Below, one piece after another: positions 38,834 through 51,600 of a DNA stretch of 64,000 nucleotides. Source of the stretch: Chromobotia macracanthus (taxonomy: Eukaryota; Chordata; Actinopteri; Cypriniformes; Botiidae); NCBI GenBank assembly GCA_036877525.1, contig JAZGTH010000008.1:9408501-9472500 (forward strand). Direction: 5' to 3'. The position numbers and the translations under genes are program-made. Position 1 is the first letter of the stretch; every line of letters starts with the position of its first letter. The notes beneath the pieces were generated by a model, which saw only the letters and a list, made by a program, of their open reading frames with translations, was not told the origin of the DNA and did not search any database.

Positions 38834-38860
38834 TTATTATTATTATTATTATTATTATTA
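38798..38860. repeat. Composite (CTA)n(TTA)n trinucleotide microsatellite
   Basis: About 12 CTA units switch cleanly to about 9 TTA units, some 100 bp upstream of the GC-rich fbln2 promoter patch. Confidence 0.9.
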
Positions 38861-38959
38861 GTCAGATGGGTGTTAGTAATCTCTTAATGTCTAAATCTTA
38901 ACAGGGAGGATTTTTGCCTTCATATGTAGAAAAGTAGGTATAGAGGTCTCCAACTTTGT

Positions 38960-39062
38960 CCCTCCCCTTTTGAATGGCAAACGCGGTCCGAGCGGCGCTC
39001 CGCGGGCTTCATAAGTCACGTTAGTCCGCTCGAACCTCTAACCTGTGGACGGAGGGAAGAAA
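38960..39062 (+). promoter_or_regulatory. fbln2: Probable fbln2 promoter and transcription start region
   Basis: A local CpG-containing, GC-rich patch (e.g. GCGGTCCGAGCGGCGCTCCG at about 38981-39000) in otherwise AT-rich DNA, 1.7 kb upstream of the fbln2 start codon. No clear TATA box is seen. A CRE-like TGACGTGA lies just downstream at 39135-39142. Promoter identity is inferred from composition and position. Confidence 0.45.
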
Positions 39063-39076
39063 ATGAAGACAGAGAG
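39000..39076 (+). other. fbln2: Probable fbln2 noncoding exon 1 (5' limit unknown)
   Basis: The end is set by a good donor, GAGAG|gtaaaa, at 39077. It follows the GC-rich patch and pairs with the strong acceptor at 40690. The exon carries an ATG at 39063 that would open a 7-codon upstream ORF after splicing. Exon status is inferred; no transcript evidence is available here. Confidence 0.45.
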
Positions 39077-40690
39077 GTAAAACTTTGTGCTTTTTGCGCT
39101 TTCATTTGGTGAATTGCATTTCACGGGCGTTTACTGACGTGAATGCACGGTCGAAAAAGTTTGGGAAGAGTGTAAAAGTTAGAGGACGGGATGCATTATG
39201 GTTTTAACTTTTATTATTATTATTATTATTATTATGCATTTTGTGCCAGGGCACGGTTCAATTGAAACGGAGCCGCTTTCATTTACCATGGTAACCGCAG
39301 TTTCCGCCAAAACGTCACCGTGACTTATTATGGCTACAGTCCGTTTTATTACTACGTTATTATTTTACTACAGTAAAACTGAATAAATGAATATGGGGGG
39401 TGAAAACAGTGTTTGTGAGATTATGTGGGTCGTTTGTTTGTTTATTAATGACTGTTTTAATGACTTTGGTGGCCAAAGTCATTGTGGAGCCAGTGAGGGA
39501 AAACTGTGGTTATCATTGTATTTGTTATTTATTTATTTATTTGATTTATTTATTATCAAAACACCTGCTGTGTCCTTTATAGCCATGCAATTGATTTTAT
39601 TTATGTATTGATATATAAAGTATATACTATATTATACTATATTACTATATTATATACTATAAACTGATTTCATCATGTGCCAGAACGTTATTATGTGATT
39701 AAGTGGATGAAATGTATGCTATATCTCTATATGCTATACACTCAATGTAATGTAAAACTAATAATAAATGGGTTTCGGTTTATTTTAATAGATGGCTGAC
39801 ATTATTCGTGCAGGTTAGATAGCCAGGCCAGTTGTTTTGAGTCAAATGGTAGACTTTGCAAATGGCTGGCTGGCGTGTGGTGGAGACAAAACTTTTTGTC
39901 TTTAAGATATTAAGGCTAATGGTGTTTTTGGAAACAATTAAAGCAGTTTCTTTCATCTGCCGTGAAATCCGAATGTTCAGGGCCTCAAGACTGAAGACGT
40001 TTTCCAAAGCAAACACAATTTGTTTCTCAGCTGCAATTCGATACAAAGCACTTACAATGCAACCTAACAGGACACAGTCTTTGCTGCTACTACAGAGAAC
40101 CACAGCCTTGCCGAATTATTTTAAATCCTCTAATGTTTAACCCACAAAACACCTCATCAACTACAAAAATGGCTTCGTGTCCCTGCTGAATAGCTCCGAT
40201 TAAGTCTGTGTCTTATTTCAGTTGGCTCCAGCTGCAGCAAAATGATGGTTTTGTGTTTATACCTCATTATAGACCTGTACTAAATGAAACACTGAGAAAT
40301 TCAAATTACACTTGGCCCATAAATGTCAAACAAATCAAAGAAAGCGATTAAAAATAATAGAGAAATCAGACGGTGTGAAACGGCTTTTGAGGTCGCGTCA
40401 GATGGAATATTCTATGACAACTCAAAGGCAGCTGAACGCCACACCACTCGTGTGCCTGTCTGTCACATAATTGTAATGGGGATGAATGGAGCTTCATGAT
40501 TAAGGAGAGTCTTGCTCATGAGATCAGGCTTGGACAACCCTGTGATTTTAAAATGTGGGATGGTCTTAAGAGGGTGAGCTCAACTATGAAGCCAGATGTT
40601 GGCTTTTATACAGTGACTTTGGGCTGGCTGAATAAAACTCCACAGGAAACTTTCAGAGCTCTAATTCACCTCTCTCGCTTTCTTTCTTCA
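39077..40690 (+). other. fbln2: Probable fbln2 intron 1, 1.6 kb
   Basis: Starts gtaaaa and ends in a pyrimidine-rich tract plus caag. Contains a TTA microsatellite (39211-39236), a T/A-rich low-complexity patch near 39600-39665 and no recognisable gene. Confidence 0.5.
39211..39236. repeat. (TTA)n microsatellite
   Basis: About 8 units in the probable first intron of fbln2. Confidence 0.88.
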
Positions 40691-42684
40691 AGGTTTCACT
40701 GACTGCTTGCAGTTCACGAGAGGAAAGTAGACTGTTGGCTGACTGTCGTCTGCTGAGCTGCTGAGAGTGTTCTGGATACATTTGTCAGTTGCGTTGAAAC
40801 ACCAGGTGCCGGTTAAAATGGGCAGCAGCTTCCTAAACTTGGTGCTTTTATTAAGCCTAAGTGGATGTCTTTGCCAAAAGGATTGTACTGGTGTGGATTG
40901 CCCTGTTCTGAACAATTGCATTGAAGAGGTGTTGGACACTGGAGCGTGTTGCGCCACCTGCATGAAAACAGGCTGCGGGTGTGAGGGCTACCAGTATTAC
41001 GACTGCATCAGTGCAGGCTTCAGAAATGGTAAGGTTCCGGAAGGCGAGTCGTACTTTGTGGATTTTGGAAGTACGGAATGCTCTTGCCCGCAGGGAGGTG
41101 GACGGATCAGTTGCCATTTTATTCCATGCCCCGATATTCCTGCTAACTGCATTGAATTGTCAGAACCAGCAGATGGATGCATTCAATGCGAGCGTGTTGG
41201 GTGCAGTCACGAGGGGCAGAAGTACGAAGCTGGGCATTCCTTCCAAATTGACCCCTGCCAGGTCTGCCACTGCCCAAACGGTGGTGGTGAGCTAATGTGC
41301 TATCCGATTCCAGACTGCGACCCGAGCCGTGTTCCCAAGCCCATGCACGTGACAACGGCAGATGACAGCGCTCCAGAGAGACGCTCCAGAGACCCTATAC
41401 TGCACATGTTTCATAATCAAGGTTCTGGAGGTCCCATTTCCAAACACCTTCCAATCCTGCACAGTGACAGCAATCGTCCTTTAAAGCTGCGTCCAAGTCA
41501 CTTTGAGGATGAGGAAGAGGATGAGGAAGATTATGATTATGAACCCACAGATTCATTAGATCCGTCTAAGATCCTGCATGATTTTGCCTCCCCCACTGAG
41601 TCATCCATCATCTCTGTATCTAATCCACAGAATTTTACCCCCCGCCAGGCCGTCCACAGGGGGACCAAACAAGAACTGAGAGAGATGTTTGGCATTCATA
41701 AATCCACAACAGACAGGCCGCAGTTTTCCTTACATAAGGACAGTTCGGATAGGATGAAAATCAGCTTGCCTAAACAAGATCCAAGAAAAGAGCTGTTCAG
41801 CTCTACGAAATATAAAACAGATCGAGAACCATTCATCCTTCCCTTGGAAGCCACAAACAGAGTGGGAATCGCCTCTCGCAAAGATACCGCTGAGACCCAA
41901 AGCTTCAGTCTTTATAAAGACAACTCCAATCCAGAGGCCCTAAGTGATGTGATCAGCAATACAGACAATAAACAGCATGCGTTTCCCGAAAAGACAACGG
42001 AAGGGAATATATATAACTTAAAGGAAGACACCACAAACAGTGAAACAATTACAGACTCCCCAACCACTGTTGAGCAAACTACATCTCAGCTCTGGGAAAC
42101 CACAGCTTCATGGCTGACTGCTTGGAACAGTGAATCAGAGAGTCAAATTCATTCAGTTCTCCCCAATATTGTGAAAACTAACAGCTCTAAACAAGAAGAA
42201 AGCACCACAGTTGCTTTGAATGAAACTACCAGCCATGATGTCACTCAGCCAGCCTTCGTTGATGACAATAAAAATATCCTGAACAGTTCAGATCTCATTA
42301 AGCAGAGTGTTACCGTGTCAGGTACTGACTCCAGTCAACTTTTAACAGAACATATAAAATCAACTGCAGAACCTGAAAACCCACCAGAAGAACACAAAAG
42401 ACTTTCAGTAGACCACAGTGAACCTTCTTTAGACCACAAACAAGTTCCTGAAGAACACAGGAAACCCATTGAAAACCACAAAAAACCCTCAGAAGAGCTT
42501 GTACGGCCCTTAGGGGATCACAAAACCAAGCCTGAGAGGAAACAGAAGTGGCAGTTGTTCTCTCCAGCGAAGTTCAGTCCAACCAGTCCACCTTCTAACA
42601 CACAGTCCCATAGTCTGTTTAACTTCAGAGAAGAGCAGGAAGAGGCAGACAACACCCTTAGCTCTCATTCCAGGATGGAGGAAG
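40691..42684 (+). CDS. fbln2: fbln2 exon 2: 5' UTR end, signal peptide, Na and Nb regions
   Basis: The acceptor follows a pyrimidine tract (ctctctcgctttctttcttcaag) and the donor is GAAG|gtgagt. Bases 40691-40817 are leader without any ATG; coding starts at 40818. The signal peptide has a Leu-rich core (LVLLLSLSGCLC) followed by KDC. The Na region has VWC-like CC..C and CxC spacing. An acidic Tyr-containing stretch (residues 230-242) and repeat arrays (residues 287-406 and 525-573) lie in Nb. The whole N-domain is in a single exon and ends in phase 1. Confidence 0.94.
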
Positions 42685-45600
42685 GTGAGTTTACAAGTAA
42701 TTGGTTGTCATTTAACGAGTGTGCTGAGTGCCAAACAGTTATGGTGAAGAGTTTTAGTGCATAATTAATGCTAATGTGATTTATAGTTGACATTTACCAG
42801 GTGCCATAGACAATCATTGTGAGAACTTCGGGAGAATTGCCAAAGAGCTTCACAGCTGTGTAAAGATGACGGTAATACGTTGTCGAGGAATAAACCCCCC
42901 ACCCGACGACAAGACAAAACAAACAGGCCTCTCGTAATGTTTACGGTAACTTGTTTTCCCAGCTCACATGGCAGGTTACCAATTAAAGTATTTCTGGTGT
43001 CACACAGAGCTTAGGAAAACTGTTTGCTGTCATGTTTGATTTCAGCATGTAAATGTAAGGGCTCTCGATAGTCCCGGGAATTGTGAGCTGGAGCATAAAT
43101 ATTGAACTCAGGGGGGCTGTCTGGATCGTGCATCCGAGCACCGCACCCGCTGAGTACATCCTCCCTGCTCAGTCAACATATTCACTCACACACCACCTAA
43201 CACCCTTGTGTCATTTAACACGTTCAAAGCTTCAATTAGCGGAAAACATTGCTAGCTATAAACACACCATCGAGTGGAAAATGGCTTGTGACTTTGAACA
43301 AAAGCTGTTCATATGGGTTTTGTTTGAGTACAGTAATTCGACTTGACTTGGGCTAGAACGGTGAAATATTTAATTGGACCTTTAAAGTTGTGGCATCTAC
43401 TAAATATTGCTTGATGAAATGTGTATTCAGATGTTATATAAATTGGAGGACAGAAAAATAACTCAAAATGAAAAAATATAGCCCTGTGAGAGTCAGTTGT
43501 TTTACAAAACCAGAAAATGTCTGGGTCATATTTTAGCACCCAAAAATCATAAGAGAGACATTATATTGTGTTCGTAGAAAATGAAGCCAGGACTATTAAG
43601 ATGTTTTTGCATTGTGACATTATTACTGAATTACAGTAATCAGAATCCCATGTGAATCATCCATTCCACACAATGTGAATTCCAAGTAAATGTTTAAAAG
43701 TGTTTGGAACCATTACCGTGATAAGGAATTTGGGGAAAATGTGCTTAATTGTTATGAAAATAATGTCACAATGCAAAAATCCTGATGGTCCAAAAACAGG
43801 CTTAATTTACTTTACAAAATATAGTTTACTATTTTTTCATTTGATTTTGAGCTGAAATGTGAGCTTGTTTTCCCAAGATACACCAGAATAGAACTGTCTG
43901 TCTTGTGCTATAGATATTATGAAATGAAGGATCATTCTATTGCCAAAAGTTAAAGATGTTTTCAGGAACTGTTGTCTGCATAACAATGATGGATGTAACC
44001 TTTTGAACAGGGTCTAATAACTCAATCTGTTCTCATTGTTTGTTCTTCATTGTCTGGGAATGGGCAACATGCAGCATATCTCCAAAAGATTAAGGAAAAG
44101 CTATTTTGTTGTGACTGAGACATGACATTAACCAAAGCAAAAACCAGTCACACCCCCTTTGGCAAAGCTCCGCCTCTCACTAAAGTGGTTTCCCTGATAA
44201 TAACGAGTTATTGGAGAGGTCAGTTCAGATCATTATGACAAGGCTACTCCAACTAAAAGGCAACACTGCACAATTAGTTAGATAAGCAGAGGAATTAGTT
44301 ATCTAGCAGGATGCCAGTTGGCCGTTGCTCAAAATAAACAACTCTCACCGGATAGAAACACTTGGAGCGCTCAACATTTTGCCTGTCTGCATTGCGATAA
44401 TCAGGGAAAGTGAAGGCATATAGTACTGATAATACATTTGGCAGGAAAAGAGTTTATTGTCGCGCACATACCGGCATTACCAACATGTGCGTCGAATTTA
44501 AGTCAGAGATAGTCACCTAAAATGTCTTTTTTGCATGATGCATCGCAACCTCAACTCTGAACGGCTGCCATGGCAATGAAAGATATGTTCTGGGAGACTT
44601 AGAATCTGGAACCAAATGAAAATGCAGATTTTGTGCTGGAAAACATTGATTTAAAGCCATCCAGGGGTATGCATACACATTGTTTTGTTAAAGCCATAAA
44701 ACAGATATTCAGACCTAAAGTAACAATATGAGGGCTGTCAATGCTTAATTTATTGTGATAAAATTCACCATTTACCGAATTGTGTGGATGACATTCATAG
44801 AAAACATACAAATACAGAGACAAGTCCGATACAAATACAGAGACAAGCTTTAACGTTCATAATATGCCACAATACAAAGACAGCATGTTACTTTTGTGAA
44901 ACACATCTAAATTTAGAAATATAGCCATGCTTATGGGTACATAAGACAAAAACGTTTAGGAAACACTAATTTAAAGAGCTACTTAAGATTTATAGGACCT
45001 AAGAACTAAAGCAAAGTCTACATAGCAGAGTTTAAATGTAAAACATATGGTTGGGGAGTTGATACTTTTCAGAGCTCATGTTGTGAAGTTTTATTGATCA
45101 GACGGTCACCTGCACGGATGTAGAGAACTCTTTTGATTTGTTGATATGCTCTTTGACCTTAGAATATTTACTGCCAGCAGAATGCATGGATCTGTGGTCC
45201 TGACTTCTCATTCAAAAGCATCTGTGCTCACATTTAACACTTTAGAGAGTCAAAGCCATACTGTGATAATAAGGGCAGATCTTCAGAGATTTATTTTCCC
45301 CCTCGAGTCTCACACTTACTGCAGGAAATAGTCTACATTTAAGTATGTACTTAGATTTGTTTGCTTCGGTTTCTAGCTTTGTGCAGCAAAACAGTCTATC
45401 ACAAAGTTGATTCTCGCCTCTAATTAAACATGTAATCAGATTGTACCTGTAGAGAACTGAGTTTAATGGCTGAGTTCCATTCTGATTCGATCATTTATAT
45501 ATAATAATAAAATCAAGATGTTGATTTATTTTTTTTTGGCAGAGGTTTTGGAAATTGTAAGTAAAGTAATTGAGCTACAGGGTGTTCCTGTAGCTCAAAT

Positions 45601-48600
45601 GATGGAGCATTGTGTTAGCAGCACAAATGTTATGGGTTCGATTCCCAGGAAACACACACTGGTCAAATGTATGCACTGAAAGTCTTATTGGATAGAAGCA
45701 TCTGCCAAATACATAAATGTAAATAAATACAAAAATATTACATTGCAATAATTGTCCATATGGTAACACAGTTTACTGTAACTCATCCCAGCTAATAACA
45801 TAATGTATTGCTGTAGTATTAAAATGCTTGTTATAGGCTTTTAACAAATCATACATGTTTACAGTAGAAAGATAGATCGTTCTTTTAATCACGTTGGCTG
45901 CTTTCTCTCAGAGCTCTTGCCAGAGAGATTTTATTCCATGTGGAGAAACAGTATGTCTAAAACGTCAGTAGATTTCAGAGATGAATGGCCTCTGTGTTTG
46001 AGTTTAAGTCCAGAACATATGGAATTAAACAAGCACATCACTGTGGCTAATGTATGCTCTCTGCATCCTTAAAAATATGAGCATATGGTAAGATAAATGG
46101 CAGATCTTCATGCATTCTGGATTGTAGCATGTTGCTGTAAAATGCACATTCATTTGCATTTTGCCTGTCATCCTCAAAGCCTGTATTATGGCCAGTGTAA
46201 ATTGCTGATGACTGGATTTCACATGCATCTGTGAATCAGATATCTGCTGGGTTTTCCTGTCCATTATGTATGCAAATACAGATTCAGAATATGATAGAGT
46301 GGCTTTATATTTAATAGATTATAATGCCTGTGCTCTTAGTAGTCAGCAAACTAACAGTGTACAGGATTTTATAGTACAGATAGATACCCTGTAGCATTTT
46401 GCATTTAGTTTGTTTGTGCTGTGGGTCCTGTGTTTTGTTTAACAATGATGTTAAGATTTATATATTTATTGCACTTTTGTAGATTTTTGAAGTAGACTTA
46501 TACAGAGAACTTTGAAGAACTTATAAAGTTACTCGAAGTTTGTGACACCAAAAAGTTTAGTTTTACATGACCTACATTTCCAACCTCCATTTCCAAAGTT
46601 AATGCATGCTGTTGATGCTACTGTACCTTTAAAACTTTTGAAAGTGAATGACATTTATGATTGATTAACCTGTTAATTGTTGATATGGGGGTATCTGTAT
46701 GTTAATGCGCTGACATCAGAACTGTGACGCGCTCTGAATGGCCCTTGTTTGCAGCTTAGGTTCCATAAATTGTCTGAGTGGGATAAGGAGTATAGATTAT
46801 GTCTAAATAGTGAGGAGCAATGCAGACAATAGCAAAACAAATCAACCTACTACCAAATCAACCTAGCTAACATATAACATATATAACATTTTTAGGTTTT
46901 CATTACTTAATGGAAACGTTTGGGAAACAAACTTACAACCTAAAATTGTTAGCTGGGAAATGGCTTACTTGTACAATAGTTGACTCTGCATATTAAACTG
47001 GAACAGTATTTTTGCATCTAAAAATGACACGCATCATCTATAAATACAGTTTCACTGTTCTCTCCAGAAGAGAATGTTTGCCTGCCAACAACAGCTGAAT
47101 GATGTTGAGGTAAACACATCAGTATGACCACAGACATGAGCGATCAATCATCTCTCACCAAAGATGCAGACAAAGCTGCACACATTTAGTGTTGTCTTTC
47201 CTGAGGACTCAGAGCCGGGAGATCGAATGTCCAACAAAGACTCCATCACCATCTGAAATGTATCAGCACATCATACCATCACACAAAAGACATCACTGTG
47301 AGACAGAAGCCAGAGTCAGTGGATGTCAGACATGAGTTCAGTGCCATCACATTCCTGTTTGTGATAAATATTACAGAAGCATCAGCGTCTATTGTGGAAA
47401 TACACTCTCAAGGGATTTTGTTGAGTGTGTGAGAGAGACTGAAATAAAAATAGAGTTAATGATTGCTGTTTTCTGTTCACATTGGACGGGGCCTTCGTGG
47501 TTTGGTCTTGTGTCATCTGATTTAGGAAACGCAGTTTGGTCAAGGGTGTGTCTTGTAAAGTCCTGTAGGAAAACTGGTAGAGCATGCTGCTTGCAACACC
47601 ATGGTCATGGGTTCAATCTTTAGGGAACACACAGTGATAAAATGTATACATCTTGTAAGTCACTTATGAACATCTGGCAAGCACATACATGTTCATGATG
47701 TCTTTTGCTCAAAAATGTTAAAATGTTGTTTTGAAAGAATGTTCAAAACGTCCAGTTTTTTAGACATTGTATGAACAATTTCTTTGTTAATAAGAACATT
47801 ATTCAAACATTTTAAATGTTCCACTAACTTAAGAATAACATAGATAGATGCTATCACACGAAAAAAAATTAAAAGCTGCATATTCTTTGTAATTGACATG
47901 AATTATTTATGAAAGATATGAAATGAAGAAAATAATTCAGGGCACTATGGCTTGAAGGAAAGATTCTTTATAAAACTCCTGTGGTATACCTAGTGTGACG
48001 GGGGATTTGAAGTCACGGTGAGAATTCATCATTTCACAGAATGGGTGAAAAGTGTCAGTTATTGCCTCTTGAAGCCAGGCGACTGGGTGCTGCTTTCTCA
48101 GCAGGTGTGATTTCTCCATCCCCATGAGTCCTCAATACCTTGAAAACCTTGAGATTACCAAGAATGATCCACATATCTGTAATCCATTCCTTCCAAAACA
48201 AAGATGTCCATCAAACAGTTTCAAGTGGACATGCGTGCACCAATATATGAAAATCGATCAATCACATGCTTCTCGGAAAACAGAGCCCATAATTTGAATC
48301 AACGTATTGTAGGAAATATGAGAATATGTTTAGGCTCCTGCCATAGTTTTACTGTCCTTGAGAAGTCAGTCTTTATTCTCTCTGCACCTCTGGTTCTTTT
48401 TGTTCACCCTGACACACTCAGTGAAATATGTGAGATGGCACAGTAATTCTCTATTCTGAGCTGAGTCGACAGACTTGAGGAGAAAAGCAGCCATGACTCT
48501 TTCAGAAAGAGAAAATATTCGAGTCTATGAAGCAGGGAATTTATAATACAAAACCCCATATGAGGTTTTTGAGGTGAATAATGCCACAGTCAAGAAAAGG

Positions 48601-51600
48601 GTTCTTCTATGGTAAATTTTTTGTGCCAGTTTCATGCATGTTTATACCAAAGTTTGACTTGTTCTGTGGATCAGTGCTGCCTTTGGTTTATTAAAATCTT
48701 TTGCCTTATCTAAATATGCAGCAGGGCAATTGGGCATGTTCAGGGCTTTCCTCCTTTTGTTCTGTTTTGGTTAAAGCTGTGTTATGTGTTTCAACATTTT
48801 TCCATTTTACCTCATGCCTTTCGTGCATGTTATTAAAAAAACAAGGCATCATTGGTAGCCATTAGCAACTATTGTGAGTTTTGTACTGGTGAGTGAAAGG
48901 TCTGCTTGGGAAATCTTACCTGGAAATCGCTCAAGTTCTTTGAATACTGTTGTTTTCAATAGCAATTAAGATTTCAATCTTTCCCAACGATGTGGAACAA
49001 TGCTGCTCTGAGCAAACCTTTATCTCCCACAATCCATGAACAAAGGGTTTTGTTTTTGTTGTTTATTATATGGGGGTTTAGACAAAAGTGGATGACATTA
49101 TAACCTCAACATCTCAACATAATGCTGAAATATCAGCATGGGAGACATTCACAGGTAACTCGCACTGAGTGGTGGACCAACCTGGTGGTTAGATCTTCTT
49201 TTACACAGCCTAGAACTGCAGTTGTTGACTTGATGGGAAACATAGGGGTATGATTTTTAATGATGTTTTTAATTTGAGTGTTTTACTGTAGTTATAAGGA
49301 GCTAATGGTCTCCCACATTGCAGAGACATGTAGTCTTTTACTTTTCTAAGCAAATGGACTTTTTCCACTTGCAGTTATAATCCTATAGACTTACACTGAA
49401 GAAAGGACATACGCCATAGATTATCATTAGAAAATAATAGAGACACAGGGTTGGGCTCTTTTGACTTGGGCCTGTAAGCAACCATCTAGCAATGCCCTAG
49501 CAACCAGAACACCACAACAACCATACAGTATCGTACAAGAGCACTTGTAGCAAGAGCACCCGCATAGCAACGCCCTGGCAACGACCCCCGGCACCTCAGC
49601 ATTCCGGCAGTTCCGCAATTGTACGTTTCAGTTCTTGCCTTTTGTTCATTCATCACATGGTTCAGTTTATCATCAGGCAGTGCAAGAATCGCTAGTGGTA
49701 TGTTAGTAGTGATATCAGTTAGCAAAATAGAAAATGACTTGACCTGGAATGCTGTTGCTGGAATCCAAACTAATTCCTCTTTGTGCTACTTCATATTAGC
49801 AGCAACACCGCAGTGTCTGACACATGCCGGCTTTAACTATGCCTCTTTCCTGGATGTTCCTTTGTACACAGGGGCTTTGTTGACGTGTGTCTGAGAGTGA
49901 TAGATTACTAGACGCAAAAGACTTGATGGAGTGCAGAGAACCGGATGGGGATGCAGGTCACTGCTAGAGATTAGACTCGTTAAACAAAGAGACTTTATGT
50001 AGAGTTAAAACAACAAAGCCCGGGAGTTCATTGTCTCGGGAAATGCATTATGCATCTGTTTTGAAGGCTTTTAGTACAATTAGTACAAGGGCGTCTTGAG
50101 TCATTTATGGAAGAATGTAAAGAGTTGATGCTGAATTCGATTGTGTTCCATTCTGGTACAGTAAATGTACAGTAAGCAAAAGTTTGCAGTTTTATTACGC
50201 TTATAATAGCTTTGTTTTAGCTCAGCTGGTAGAGCACAGTGTGCAATGCATGTCATAGAACAAAACATGTAAGTAATCTTAACCACAGATCTTATTTTCA
50301 AAAAAGCCATTTAAAGTTCTCAAGGGAACCCGTGGATTGCAAATGCAAATGTTTTCATGGGTTTCAGGATTACAAACTGCACGGCTGTTACCGCCATTAA
50401 TCGATTTGATGAATTTAACTGATAAATTAGATTGAATTATTTTGGTAGAAGGTATTTTAAAAGATCATAGAAGGCTTTTCCGTCAGAGTTTTTCTAACTA
50501 TTATAATAATATTATAGATAGAAAAATGAATAAATGAGAATATAACAAGACAGTAACAGCTGGACAGGAAGTCACACTGTTAACAGTGAGAGAACGGCAC
50601 AGAAATATAAGGCGAAGGACGAATGTGTCATTTGCGATTACTAGTACTTATTATTATAATGAGAGGATGAGAACAGATGTCAAAAAGATTTCAGTTTTGT
50701 ATGAAGCTCATGTCTAATTTCCATTGCAAGCCTATTCCCTGTCACTGTTTTTGTTTTAAACCTGTTTGCATAGAACTTTAAGATTAGTTGACTTTGGAAA
50801 AACAAAACAAAAAAGGAGACCACTCAACAGGGGTAATGTGAGAATAAGTCTACTAATTTGGAAGAAAATCGATTTTCATTCATGAGCCGAGAGCGGCTCG
50901 GCGTGCGCGCTTAAAATTGAAAAGCTTCAGGCACTTGTTCAAAGCGCTGAGCTCATAGATATTGTTTATTAAAAAGTAAGTAGGGTTCAAGCATGCTGCA
51001 CATTTAGAACTACATGGGAAAACATGCACATTTAGGGCCCTGCACTTCAATGTAGCCAGAAATAAAACCAGTGTTCAAAGCCCTCCAGTACTTTATGTCA
51101 AAATGATATACTTTGCAAGGTAATAGCCCGACGTTTGTGTTTGCGGGTGTATTTGTCACTGTTAAAACTGTGTCTGATATGTTGCAACAAAGCCGAGTGC
51201 TCAGATTTTAAATTGTGTCCCCTGTGGTGACATTTATCATTACTCATAGGGAACGCACTGAGATTTTTAAACATGTTGAGTAGCTGTCATTCTTAGTGTT
51301 TGAGGCAAACCCAAGTAAATTGTGCCGCATAAATGCTTATACATGCATAATTTGCATACTGTTATATATGCTTCACCCCTTTTTGTTTGTTTGCCAATTA
51401 TTTTGGCTGATACTTGTAGATATAAATAAGAGCGTAGGACCGACGGCTCTGTTTAACTATTTGTAGATCCATTCCACAATGTTTTTCCCCCAGAATCAGT
51501 TCAGTCAATTCAACAAGTCTGCCAAATCCATCTGGACCTAGTTAGGAGTGACACAGTGTTTAATTCCACGAAACCTTGTTTAAAATTCATGTAACAAAAT

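Larger units (their letters stand above)
16449..38950. other. hdac11-fbln2 intergenic region, 22.5 kb
   Basis: No exon of a recognisable protein family was found on either strand. The region contains CAGCTAACA elements (18103, 27190, 29014, 33052, 35018), a TTAAAGAAAT..CACCCAAAAAT element (21141), two copies of an ACCATGGT-rich palindromic element (22405, 23646), a third inverted-repeat element (32166-32512) and microsatellites. Unproven candidates are a minus-strand reading frame (20534-20752), a plus-strand one (23092-23322) and two splice-bounded short blocks (34026-34093, 36729-36759). The rest I can only call AT-rich, nothing seen. Confidence 0.8.

Noticed and set aside
40767..40817. Upstream in-frame extension of the fbln2 frame before ATG 40818
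   Set aside because: It would need a GTG start. There is no ATG between the acceptor at 40690 and 40818, and the signal peptide begins properly at the 40818 ATG.
40857..41355. Open frames antisense to or overlapping fbln2 exon 2
   Set aside because: Shadows of the strongly supported Cys-rich coding sequence.
42685..42764. Continuation of the fbln2 frame past 42684 to a TAA at 42762
   Set aside because: GAAG|gtgagt at 42685 is a near-consensus donor, and the downstream exon at 55557 completes the Gly codon in frame. The read-through is most likely intron, although a short intron-retained isoform is not excluded.
45585..45660. Possible tRNA gene
   Set aside because: A and B boxes are present, but the arms do not pair as a mature tRNA, and a SINE tail follows directly, so this is a SINE head.
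49477..49590. CRISPR-like spaced repeats
   Set aside because: Units are short, degenerate and irregularly spaced, in a vertebrate context; it is an AGCAACC-type eukaryotic repeat.
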